The position numbers and the translations under genes are program-made. Below are positions 45,414-57,637 of a stretch of DNA of 64,000 nucleotides, piece by piece (position 1 is the first letter of the stretch; each line of letters starts with the position of its first letter). The stretch is from Brachionus koreanus (Eukaryota > Rotifera > Eurotatoria > Ploima > Brachionidae). Under the pieces are notes generated by a model, which did not search any database, was not told the DNA's origin, and was given only the letters and a program-made list of their open reading frames with translations. The DNA lies in the NCBI GenBank assembly GCA_016987375.1, contig PJRA01000051.1, positions 1,226,672 through 1,290,671 of the forward strand, in the 5' to 3' direction.

Positions 45414-45853
45414 ATGAACCTTTTTAAATTGAGTACTTTGATGCTAATTGGTAATTTATTTAAAGAATAAAATCGTAATTACTTTAGTATTTATTTTAAA
45501 GTTTCCACTTTTAAAACTTTAATCTCCCTAACTTCGACTGAAAAATATGTTATGTCTAATAATAAAAGAACGAATAAAATGGATTGGTATCAATTAAAAA
45601 AATTAAAAAAAATAGACTATATTTTCGAATTAATCGATAAAACTGGTAAAAATTTTCTAAAATTTTCTAATATTATAAAGATTAATATTTTTAATAAGGT
45701 AATAATGACGGTTTCATTTCTTTTCATGAATGGCAAAAATATTTTTCAGATATGGATTTAAGTAGATGTGTTGAAAAGCAAAATAATGAATTTTCAGCCA
45801 GATCTCGTAGATCAAGTGCAATTGAACGCCATAATTATATATCTGGAAATTGA
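45414..45853 (+). CDS. Small secreted EF-hand-like protein
   Basis: Three exons agree in phase: 45414-45450, 45502-45645, 45699-45853 (introns 51 and 53 nt), giving 111 residues. The first exon and the start of the second encode a hydrophobic signal-like N-terminus (MNLFKLSTLMLIVSTFKTLI). Exons 2-3 together form an EF-hand-like helix-loop-helix: KKIDYIFELIDKT, then GNNDGFISFHEWQKYF. The loop has the DG-x-I-S and closing Glu, but is two residues longer than a standard 12-residue loop, or else begins with Thr instead of Asp. The Arg/Ser-rich tail ends HNYISGN. I do not know a named orthologue. A calcium-dependent extracellular or luminal role is plausible. The phase agreement and EF-hand core support it; transcript evidence is lacking. 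Confidence 0.65.
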
Positions 45854-46293
45854 ACTGAATGAATAGTTTTCAATTGTTTTAATTTAAACAAAATTAACTT
45901 AATCTGAGCAGGGCTCTGATTTTTATCTTTTTGTTGTTGAGATTTTTAAATTAAAATTTATTTAATTTAAAAAATATTCCAAAATATAGGTTTTTTAGTT
46001 TCAAATAATCAAAAAAGCCTTTAATTATTTTTCTATATCTAAAGTTCATTTTTTTTCTTGTTGTTAATAGATATTGATCAAATTATGTTATTAAAATTTG
46101 TTTTTTAATTTTGAACACAAAAAATAATTTTTCTAAATTTCTTAATTTTAATAAATTAAATTTAAAAAGTAAAGATAATCTTAAATTTATTTTTTATATT
46201 TGACTCGATTAAACTATTTATTTTAGAGAAATTTTAATAGTTCATTTTTTTGAAAATCAAATTAAAATCATCCAAATAAAATAAAAAACACAA
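45854..46293. other. Intergenic
   Basis: Space between the convergent EF-hand gene and TXNDC9. Nothing recognised. Confidence 0.45.
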
Positions 46294-47164
46294 CTAGTCG
46301 CTGTCATCGTCATTGTCATTATTAAGCTTGGATGACCTAATTGTTCTTTTGAAATATTTTTTATTTTCTTCTTCATTATCACTATCATTTTCTTTTGCTT
46401 TTATCATTCCTAAAATTAAGGTTAAACATTAAATTAATCTTAAGTAATGAGATTGATTGAAATATTTATACCAATTTTTATAAAATGGTTTTCTAAAGCT
46501 TGAGTCTGAAAATTATCAACACCATCAAATATATCGAAACCAATAATTCTTAATTAAATGAATAAAATTCAAGACAATTATTTAAAGTGAATTCAGAATA
46601 TTAACTTGTGCTTGAGAATTCCATCTACAAAACAAAGAACAGCTGGTAGAACTTGAATCTTAAGTTTATTGACAAAAAATTTTGCCTTTTGAACATTGAC
46701 TTTACCAAAATCTATCTCGTTATATTTTTCAGCCAAAATCTAATTGAAAATTTTATTTTTTTTCTAACTGAAATATCACTTACCTTTAAATGTTTATGCA
46801 TTATATCACATCGAGTAAAATCTTCATGAAAAAAGTGAATAATGCATTTTTTTCTTTTGGTTGTTAGCTTTAAAAATTCGTCTTCTGTCAATTCTTTGTA
46901 ACAATTTAGGTCTGTTTTCTGTTTCATTTGATATTCACGGTTTTTCATTATTAGTTCATTTATTCTAGCCTCTCTGATATGACTTGGAATATCATCTTCA
47001 ATATTATCGAAAATATTTTCTTCATCAACCAGATAAGTATCTTGATTTATTTGATATTTCTCATCTGAACGATTTATTATATTAAGATCTGTATTAACGT
47101 CAGCATTTTCCTTAGAATTGTTTTAAAAAATTTTTAAAAATAAAGTTATTTTGTACTTTACCAT
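46294..47164 (-). CDS. TXNDC9: Thioredoxin domain-containing protein 9 (phosducin-like, CCT cofactor)
   Basis: Cytosolic cofactor of the CCT/TRiC chaperonin for actin and tubulin folding. Five coding exons, all in phase: 47164-47162 (ATG only), 47110-46784, 46739-46606, 46548-46472, 46409-46294; introns 44-62 nt. The product is 218 residues (human 226). A helical N-terminus with DIPSHIREARINELI is followed by the thioredoxin-like fold: KKCIIHFFHEDFTRCDIMHK, then ILAEKYNEIDFGKVNVQKA and KIQVLPAVLCFVDG. The active-site Cys pair of true thioredoxins is absent, as expected. It ends with an acidic tail (NDNDDDSD), also a family trait. Confidence 0.92.
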
Positions 47165-47989
47165 TTTTGAGTGGAATTTTTTTTTGTTTAAAGTAAATTT
47201 TGTATTTTTTTTAATAATTAAAGCAAATTAATCATATGAATGTTTTTCAAAAACCATGACAACAAACTTTTGCTGTTTCAAAATAACAAATCCTTTATTT
47301 TATTATTCTAAGAAAATGTAAACAGAATTCTGCTATTTTTAAGAAAATCCTAAACTTATATAAAAAAAAATGAAAAAAAGAAATTTTTTTTTCAAAAAAA
47401 TAATAAAAGAGAATATTATCTTTTAGTTAAAAAAAAAGCTTTATTTTAAATAAAAGAACAGTTAAATACTTAAAGTTAAAATAGAAAAAATTTTTTTCAT
47501 TAACGCTTCAATCCTTACATTAGGATATTTCTGTGAATTGCATAAATTCAAGCAATAAAAATACATAAAAAGTATAATAAAATGTATCCTATTTTAAAAA
47601 AAAATTAATCTTTTCAAAGGATTTTTTTGAAGAAAAAAATTTATAATTAAACCAAAGTCTCTTAGAAGACATTTCCCTCATGACCAATAATTACATTTCT
47701 GACATATAATTTCTTTTCCATTAGTTTTGATTTTTCCAAATACTGTTTTACATTTGAACATCTTTTTTGGTCGTTCAGTGTAGATATTTAATTTTCAAAC
47801 TCTTCTTCATCATTGATTACATCACTGTTGACGTTTTCTCTTTATTTGCTGATTGTAATCGTGTCTAATTTACCGAGCTTTTTAGAAAAGAATTTTAAAA
47901 TTCATCCCTTTAAATCAAAAAATTTTTTTTTTAAATATCAATCAAAAAAAATTGACCTCATTTATCGCAATAAATGAAATTAACTGTTT
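47165..47989. other. Intergenic, AT-rich
   Basis: The right part (47640-47900) may continue the LINE remnant listed next; a short minus-strand frame with Cys pairs (IICQKCNYWS) ends at a stop and is not recognised. Confidence 0.35.
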
Positions 47990-48145
47990 AACCGAAATCC
48001 CATTTTTTTCATAGATTTTTGAATTTTTCAACAAGCATTTTTTTGAATTAGCATTTGATCACTTGTATTTCTAATGACACTAATCAATTTGCTGTCATCC
48101 GAAAACAGCTTACAAAAGTGACTTACTAGCTCTGGTAACGAGTTT
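47990..48145 (-). pseudogene. Short reverse-transcriptase remnant
   Basis: Minus strand reads LVSHFCKLFSDDSKLISVIR and then NTSDQMLIQKNAC before a stop. F-S-D-D with SKLI is the RT catalytic block of non-LTR elements. Only this fragment is recognisable. Confidence 0.6.
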
Positions 48146-48511
48146 TATTAAATTAAAATATAATGAAAAATAATCACGCAGATAATTTCATTTTTTTTAT
48201 CTTCATGCAATTAAGTATGAATAGAATGCAAAGGTGCAAAGGGCATTGTCAAAAAAATTGAATAATTTGTCTGGAAAAGAAATACAAATCATTATAAAAA
48301 AAATTTTAAAATTAAAATTTATTAATAAATAATTTCGAAATAAAAATTTAATCAAACAGAACTTTAATTAAATTTCTTCTTTAATTTTATCAATCTAAAA
48401 ATAGACAAATTTTGATTTTAAATTTTAATAATATCGTTAATTGCCATTATCTATTATCATTTATATTTTTTTTTTGTTTTTAATTTATATTAGTTAATAA
48501 CATTAAATTTA

Positions 48512-51500
48512 TTAAACATTAAAATCCATTTTTTCAGTTTTCGTATTAGTTTTCTTTGATAAGTCTGAATTAAATGTGAAACCATTGTTTATAAATTTTT
48601 TTAATTCGGAGACAATCCAAACAGATGAAGTGAGAAAAACCAAAGAAATTAAATCTAAATAAAAAAAAAACTAGAATTAGTTATGAGAAAAATAATTTTA
48701 CCATAAATGCTTAATGCTTCTGTTTGAAAGATTTTTTGCAATGGTGGGAAGTATATGACCATAAGCTGACTCAAAATGGAGCCTCCTACAGAAAACAAAA
48801 AAGCTTTATTTGAAAAAAATCCGATTTTGAACACCGATTTGTGCTTGAATATAAAAACATTATCTATGCTTTTTTCTAATTTAAGTAATTACCTGAGATC
48901 GACATGCTAGTGCATTAAACATATCAAAAAAAACAAAGCATGTAAAAGTCATAGTTGTATCTCGATGAGTCACTTTACCATCTTCCATCTCTTTGTAAAA
49001 TACATATAAAGTGCCAGTGACTATCAAAAGAGCACTGATCAAAATATTTCCCACAAGGCCTAAATTAATCATAGATTCATTGATTCGCCGAGGTGGCTTT
49101 TTCAAAACATCCGAATCAACTGGTTCAACACCTAGACTTTGAGCTGGTGGTCCATCCATAATTATATTTATCCAAAGAATTTGCATAGCATTTAATGGAT
49201 TTGGAAAATGAAAGACTGTTGAAAAAGCAATCAATGAAAGAGCCGAGATGCTCCTTTTAATTCATTTAAAAAAAAAATAGAATTTATTTAGTTAAATTGT
49301 TTACGTGCTCAATTGAAATCGGACAAAATTTCTGATATTATAATAAATACCCTTGCCTTCTTCTATTGCTGAGCTAAATTAAAAATGATATTAAATTAAA
49401 ATCATTAAATTTTAAGATGTCATATCAAACTATTTCTTCTTATTTAAGAAAATTAATTGACCAAATAAAAACGGTCTATTTTTTTTCAATTAAAAGAAAT
49501 ATATATTTGATATGAATGATTATTAATTGTATTCAATACATTAAAATAAGCTTCAAAAAAATTTAAAATAAAAGTATCTAAAAATATACATTATAGTTGA
49601 AAAGTTGTCATCCACCAAGATCATATCAGCAGCTTCTTTTGACACATCAGTTCCTGTTTTTCCCATTGCAATACCAATATCTGCAGATTTAAGTGCAACA
49701 CTGTCATTTACACCATCTCCTGTCATACCAACAATATAGCCTCTATTTTTACAAGCTTTTATTATATTCAATTTTTGTTTTGGAGTTGTTCTATAAAAAA
49801 TGGCCACATCTGATACAATATTTTCTAAATCATGGAATGACATTTTACTAATTTCTTCACCGCTAATACACTTTTTCATCATTAAGTCAAAGCCAACTCT
49901 ATTGGCAATTGTTTTAGCTGTTTCTTGGGCATCACCAGTTATCATTTTTACTTGAACTCCACTTTTACGCAATGATTCAATAGCATTTCGAATACCATCT
50001 CGGGGAGGATCGATAATACCAACCATTCCTGCATAACTTAAATCACTAAAATTAGTACCAGATGCCATTGCAATTACTCTTAAACCAGATGACATTAAAT
50101 TTTGAGCATGAGTCAAAAAATGTTGACATTTTTCATCTGTTAATTCAACATTTTGGCCATTAAAGTTGTAATATCTAGACTGACGCAAGACTTCACTAAT
50201 AGCACCTTTAATGAACAGCAAACTAAGAGACTATTTAATAAACTAAAACATCATTTAATCTTTATTATTAAAGCACAAAATTTACATGATTTGTTTTCGG
50301 ACTAACTCTTACACCCATCCACTTATTTTCAGAGTTAAAAGGCCATTCTTCATGCCTTATATAATCATTTCTAATCTCATTATAGCTTGCTTTCATGGCC
50401 AAAGTAAGCAAAGATGCGTCTGTCGGTTGACCGGTTACTTGTCTATCAAATATATGAGCATTATTGCATACTGATCCAATTTCAATAACTTTAAATAAAG
50501 ATGGATGGGAGTTATATCTTACTTGAACATTTCCACATCGAACAATTCCATCAGCTATGTATCCTGTGCCCGTAACTTCGGCATGTAAATCATCTGAACT
50601 GATTATATTTCGAACAGTCATTTCGTTTGTTGTCAAAGTTCCAGTTTTATCAGAGCAAATAACATTTACACAACCTAGTGTTTCCACAATCGGAAGCTTT
50701 TTGATAATTGCTTTCTTTTTAGCCATTCGTATAACACCCAGTGCTAAAGTAACCGTTACTACAATTGGTAGACCTTCAGGAATAGCAGCCACAGCCAGAC
50801 TAGATTTAAATTAAATTCAAATCGATTTAGAATTAGACCAAGAGACCATGATATTTCAAAATTTACCTCACACTAATAGTAAACATTTCGAGAATGGGTC
50901 TACCTTGTAGCCAACCAATAAACATAATTAAACCAATTATGCCAAATGAGTAAAATGAAAGCTGTTTGCCCAAAGTATCCATACTTTTTTGCAATGGTGT
51001 CTTAGGAGCTTCTTCTGATTGCATCATCTTAAAAATTTCTCCAAATTCTGAATTTTCTCCAGTTGATATAACAATTCCCTTGCCGTGACCATTTTTTGCC
51101 AAAGTTCCCATAAAACAAATATTTCTTCTTGCTAGTATACCTTTGCATGCATATTCTTGCGGAATTGGATCGATTGTTTTTGCACATGGCTCTGATTCTC
51201 CAGTAAAACTTGATTCATCAATACATAGATCAATAGCTTCGAATAGTCTAACATCTGCTGGAACTCTATCTCCTGTATTCAAAACTATAACATCACCAGG
51301 TACAAGTTCTCTTGCGAGAATAGAATGAAGCTCGCCATTTCTTATGCTTTTGTTTAAATTTAAAATTTTATTTTATCTAAATTTTTATTCAAATACCAGT
51401 TACAGGATGGAGGAACAAGTTTATTAAGTTCATCTAATGCTTTTTCGGATCGATATTCTTGAAAAAAAGCAACAGTAACCACAATTAATATAGCCTTAAT

Positions 51501-51886
51501 CATCTAAGTTAAATTAATTAGCTGATAAACAAAATTAAAATTACACAAGTAATGCTCAACGCATCGTCAAATTGTTTCATTAAAATACTTATCAATGCTG
51601 ATCCAAGCAGTAGAATTATCATCGGCTCCTTGAACTTAGAAATTGAAACATTACAAATAAAATTCATCAGTAAAATTTGATAAATATACCATATTACCTT
51701 TTCCAAATATTTTAGCCATAATGGATCTTCATTTTTCATGTCAAATTCATTAAATGAATAAAGTTTGCGTCTTTCATTTATATCATGTTCGTTTAGTCCA
51801 AGCAGCAAGTTTGTTTTAAGGAGACTGCATGTTTCTTCCAAAGTTTTAGACGAGGCCGTTTCGGAATTCAAGAACGTCATCATCAT
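48512..51886 (-). CDS. ATP2C1: Secretory-pathway Ca2+/Mn2+-transporting ATPase (SPCA, PMR1 type)
   Basis: P2A-type pump that loads the Golgi with Ca2+ and Mn2+. Ten coding exons, all in phase: 51886-51698, 51634-51545, 51494-51397, 51346-50867, 50799-50286, 50230-49590, 49373-49305, 49253-48893, 48843-48702, 48654-48512. The total is 908 residues (human SPCA1 about 919). Landmarks in order: [63 protein letters not shown] (M4), [15 protein letters not shown] with the phosphorylated Asp, [51 protein letters not shown] (M6 Ca site) and [19 protein letters not shown]. The SPCA wording rules out SERCA and PMCA. The exon 5-6 junction has two possible donors (before or after VNF). One intron is 216 nt; the others are 47-67 nt. 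The short N-terminus starts at a run of three Met. Confidence 0.95.
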
Positions 51887-52653
51887 TAAAAGTAATGTTA
51901 AAATCAATCCTCTTGTTTATAAATTATGCAAAAATATTGTCCGATTTAATCGAAAATTTTACTCAATTAGATAATTTGAATATTTGAATTAATAATAATC
52001 AGTTTAGCGTTCAAATTCAACACGAGTATAGAAGAAAAGGCTAAAAAACAGGTTATTTTTCAAAAGTAAAAATTTATATATCATAAATAAAAAATAATTT
52101 ATAAAATTTCATTATCTAAAAAAAATTCAAAACTTTTGAAAAAAATTCCAGATCATTGGAATAATTTAAAAAAACTATTGAATCATTTGTGTAGCTACGT
52201 GTCACATAAAAATGCAATATTAAGAAAATATTTTCATAATTTGAAATTTTTCATTTTAAATAGGAATTCTTAAATAGGAATTAATTATATTAAAAGTTGC
52301 TTTAGCTATTTCTCTAAATATTATTTAATTTTAATTTGATTTTATTTAATATTCCTTTTTTCTTCTACTCAAAATTTGAATAAATTCACATAGCCTTATT
52401 AAATTATTAATTTTCAAATTATTATTTCTCTGAAATTTTATCCATTTAAAATATAAATGTTAAATAGAGCTTTAATCGAAAAATTAAAAAAAAAACCATG
52501 GTATTTGAATATTCAAATAAATTAAATTAATCGGAGCTTTTTAATAATTAATTTAGAGCTTTTATTTATAAATTTCAAACTTTGTACATTTTAAATTGTA
52601 CAGCAGAAAAAAGTAAACAAAAATTCAATTCAAATTTTTATTACAAATTGTGT
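51887..52653. other. Intergenic, AT-rich
   Basis: SPCA promoter side and KRR1 3' side. Nothing recognised. Confidence 0.45.
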
Positions 52654-53663
<1,010 letters not shown>

Positions 53664-55211
53664 TTTTTAGATCGTTGATTTTTATTTGAAAAAATAATTC
53701 TAAATTTTATTAGGCATAAATATTTTTTTTTAATTCACGGAGAATATTAGTATTATTTTGCACATTATCTCTGGTTTCAAATTAAGTCAAATTAAATGTA
53801 ACTTTTAACTAGTTTTAAAATTCAACCAAAGAAACAACTGTGTTTTCTTTATTAAATTGATTTTTTTTTAGATTTATTAATCTTTTAAAAAGTGATTTCA
53901 AAATTTGATATTGAAATAGAAGACCAAACACTGAAAAACCATCAACTCAATCTATATTAAAGATTGACGATTTTCAATTAATTTTTTTTTCATTTCTTTT
54001 AAATCATTAATCATTGATATAACTAATTCACAATTCATTATTATTCAGCGCCGTTTTATTTTTTATTTATTTATAAAAGTGAACAATAGTTAAATTAGAC
54101 AATCGTCTATCTGGTATTTGTTTATCAGTTAGCTTTTCGAGTTAAAGACCCCATAATAATTCTATCATTGAACCCGCTATTAAAAACGATATAAAAACAC
54201 AATTACAAATAATTAATAATTTAAAAGTAAGAAAAATAAATAATATAATAAAATTTTAAAAATAAAAAAATTAAATTATAATTGTTTCAAGTTTTCATAA
54301 AAAAATTTTTTAAAAGAGAAAATAATCATATTTTTATTAAATTGTTTAAAAAAAAAACTTTGAGTGAAAAAAGTCCTAGTCTAAAAAAAAATTCTCAGAT
54401 GAAAATAAAGAGCTTAAATTTTTAAATTATTCACTTATAGGATCATCAGATGAAAATTTTAAAATTAAACAGCTTAAATAAACAAAGATGATAACATTTA
54501 GCTAGTCATTGTATCTAGACTTGTGAAAGTAAACAATTAAAGAAAGACAATAAGAAAAAAAAATTAAAAAAAGGAAGGATAAGAGTTTCAACTTTTACTG
54601 GTGGATTTTTAAAAAAGTAATCAAATCGGTATCATCTCCGGTGTTTGATCTTCTACTTCATAATCAAATATTTATAACTCACTTTTTTAAAAGATTGAAA
54701 AATCTCAAAAATAATCAATTACCCCTTGAAAATATTTAGAACTGATAGATATTTTTAACTTTTTTTAATTAAAAATATAAAATTATTTATGGAGTTTTAA
54801 TTCCCAAAAAAAATGATAAATAAAATACTTAATATTTTTTCACACAATCTTAAAATCAATTTGCTATATTAGAAATCTTAAGTCGAAAGCTAAATTTTCT
54901 AAAATTATTTCAAATTAAAGAAAAAATTGAAAAAAATTATATTATAGAACTTTATTTAATATTGAAATTAAAGACATTATCTAAAAGAGAATTTTTATTC
55001 CAATTTCTTTTGTTATAGTTAACACTAAAATATTTTAAGAAATTAAAATCAAAAATCAAAAGTAAAAATAGTTAAATGATCATTTAACATTAATTATAAT
55101 AGAACATGGTAATATTTTTAAACAGTTGTAATATTTTTACAAAGCAAAATAAGTATACAATCAAAAAAAAAATAAACAAATATATAAATTTAACAAAACC
55201 TTTAAAAAAAT
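53664..55211. other. Intergenic, AT-rich
   Basis: Contains no recognisable gene or named repeat. Confidence 0.45.
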
Positions 55212-56660
55212 CTAGCTTAAACTAACCCATTCACCATTTTTTTCTAATACTTTTGGAACGATATTACAAAGTTTATCAATAAACTCAGAGCATTTTTCTG
55301 GAGTAAGCGTTTTCCAATAATCTTTTACAGCTATTACCACTTGGCCTAAAGTTTTCGGAAGGCGCTTAGACACATTTTGGATCAAATCAGTCCAAACTAA
55401 TTCAATAGGATTTAAATCATGACTTCTTGGAGGAGATTTTACCCAATTGATACCAGTTGATTCTAAAAATTCTTGAGAAAGCTTTGCTGAATGTTTTGGA
55501 TTATTATCTTGGTGAAATCTATGTCCGTTCGGAAAATTTTCTGCGATAAAAGGTACTACGTTTTCTAACAGTATTTCTAAATACATAGCTGTTGTGAGAG
55601 AACCATCAAAAATCTGTAATGGAGATGCACCCTTACGACTGATAGCTCCCCAAAGATGAAGAGTTGTTTGTTGTCTTGGTTGATTTGGATCGGGTGGTTG
55701 ACCTTTTAATTGATTTAAGGATGCTAAAAAAGGCTTTAGCGAAGTTTTTCCGATAAAAATGTCTTGATCAAATTTATCTTCAATGTAAGCATGGCACCAT
55801 TGAATTCTTGATTGGCGATGGTTTTCGGTTAGCACAGGTTTTCTTCTCATCCGTCGATATACAAATCCGTACTTTTTTCTATAATATCTTGCTTTCTTTG
55901 CAGTTGTAGCTTCAAGTTTTTTCCTATATAAATATTTTTGAACATAGCCATAGCTCACCTTTTCTTCAGGTTTACATACCATGTTAATGCGACTAACAAT
56001 TTCTTTAATTGATTTTCCGTTCGAACTATGATAATCAATTAATTCTTTAATAGATACAGGCAATCTTCGTCTCAATTTTTCATGTTCTGCTTTTTTCTGC
56101 ATTTTACAAATGTGTGTTGATACAGCATTAGGAACATCTTGATTTTCAAGATTCTCCTGATTTGTTCTGGGACTTATTTGAGCGTCTTGTGATTCGCCAT
56201 CATCGATTCCATCACTTGATTCACCATCGTTTACCAACTCAGGAGAATTTTGGTCTTCAAAGCTCATTTTAACATCAAGTTTATCTTTTATGCTTTTTGA
56301 TATATTCATATCAGCCATAATTTCTTGAATTTCCTCTCTTTGAACTATTATTTCTTCAGATTGATTCTCTTGAGTTAAAATTTTTTCTGTTTCCATTTGA
56401 ATGATTGATTCATCAAAAGATAAAATTGATTCAGATTTGTTTTTGGATTGATTTTGTTCAGGTAACTTTCGAATAGTTTCAGTGCATAAATCATTTTGAC
56501 AGTCATTTTTATCGATTTGTTCAATTTCACTGGTGTTTTTATCACTGTGTTCTTCTTTCAATTTTTCAAGTTCTTCTTGTTGCTTTAATCTGAGTTGTCT
56601 TCTAGTGACGGGTGTTGTAGTTTGAATTTGCTGTCTTATTGTTTTATGATGTCTTGTCAT
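55212..56660 (-). CDS. Tc1/mariner transposase-derived protein, first catalytic Asp lost
   Basis: Single open frame of 482 residues with no internal stops. Residues 1-190 are a charged, low-complexity extension unknown in ordinary Tc1 transposases (basic start MTRHHKTIRQQ, then Glu/Asp/Gln-rich). About 195-300 is a Tc1-type helix-turn-helix and linker (RRRLPVSIKELIDYH, GKSIKEIVSRIN, KPVLTENHRQSRIQW). About 300-440 is the DDE domain. The second Asp is in FHQDNNPKHS (D385). The Glu is in HDLNPIELVW (E420), 34 residues between them as in the DD34E family. At the first site the usual F-x-D-E-S reads DIFIGKTSL, so the Asp is Gly304. I could not find terminal inverted repeats in 54900-55211 or 56661-56950. 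An intact but inactive frame with a new extension suggests domestication; a recently dead element is the alternative. Confidence 0.85.
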   Translation of the reverse strand: MTRHHKTIRQQIQTTTPVTRRQLRLKQQEELEKLKEEHSDKNTSEIEQIDKNDCQNDLCTETIRKLPEQNQSKNKSESILSFDESIIQMETEKILTQENQSEEIIVQREEIQEIMADMNISKSIKDKLDVKMSFEDQNSPELVNDGESSDGIDDGESQDAQISPRTNQENLENQDVPNAVSTHICKMQKKAEHEKLRRRLPVSIKELIDYHSSNGKSIKEIVSRINMVCKPEEKVSYGYVQKYLYRKKLEATTAKKARYYRKKYGFVYRRMRRKPVLTENHRQSRIQWCHAYIEDKFDQDIFIGKTSLKPFLASLNQLKGQPPDPNQPRQQTTLHLWGAISRKGASPLQIFDGSLTTAMYLEILLENVVPFIAENFPNGHRFHQDNNPKHSAKLSQEFLESTGINWVKSPPRSHDLNPIELVWTDLIQNVSKRLPKTLGQVVIAVKDYWKTLTPEKCSEFIDKLCNIVPKVLEKNGEWVSLS

Positions 56661-57637
56661 TATATGTCTAAAAAATTTGCAAAATTGAGTATTCAGGAAT
56701 TAAAATTGCAAATATTTCAACAAGCTGCCTAGAAGATTGGCTTACGATAATTTTAAAAAAATTGTTTGAAAAAAATTTCTCAAAAGACCAAATCGAATGG
56801 CAGCGTCAATTAATAAGACAAGTAGAATTTTGAAATTTTTTTATCTAATAAATATAATTGAACCTTTTCAAAAGTAGATAATTCATCATCAGTTTATATG
56901 AAAAAGATCATTGATAACCTAATCTAGTAAATTTTAACAGACAAATTAAAAGATGATGATTTACAAAAATGGCTTTTTCTCTCTTTTTAAAATAGTTTGG
57001 AACATATTCTAAAAGTATACTAGTTGCAAGCTTATTCATTAATTTATGTTCTGTAAGTGTGTAACTTATGTAAATTTAAAGGATAAAATTAGGTGTATAC
57101 GCATTCAATTTTAAAAAATTGCTTTTTCTGAAAATTTTTTATTTTCTAATTGCAAAAATTTTTTCGATAATTATGAATTTTTGCAAGCTTATTACATAAA
57201 TAATTACAGAAATAATTTAGAATCGCAACTAACCTTAATACTTAATTTATTTAATATTTTTGAAATTAATTTTTAATTTTTATAATTGCTCAAATGTACA
57301 TCAAAAACTCTTCAAACAGCATATTTTTTAATTCAAGTTCATCAAAAGCTTATTTGCCGATTATTCTATGCTTTAACCGCAAAATAATAAGCTAGAAATA
57401 TTTTTGAATAATTTCTTTGAAGATTAAAATTTTTTTTCTAGAAATTTGAACAGAATTGATCAAAAAAATTAAAATTGAACATATTATTTACTTTTTGCAT
57501 GTAAACAAATATAAAATTCAAGTATATTACTTGTAATATTGTTGATCAAAATAATTGAAATATAATTAAATTGTCTAGTATTTGTTTTAGATTTTTATTT
57601 TATGTTTGATGCGCCAAAATAATAAATAACTGATACA
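56661..57637. other. Divergent intergenic region
   Basis: Between the transposase-derived gene (minus) and the EGF/lectin-like gene (plus). No ORF or repeat recognised; promoters are expected here. Confidence 0.45.
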
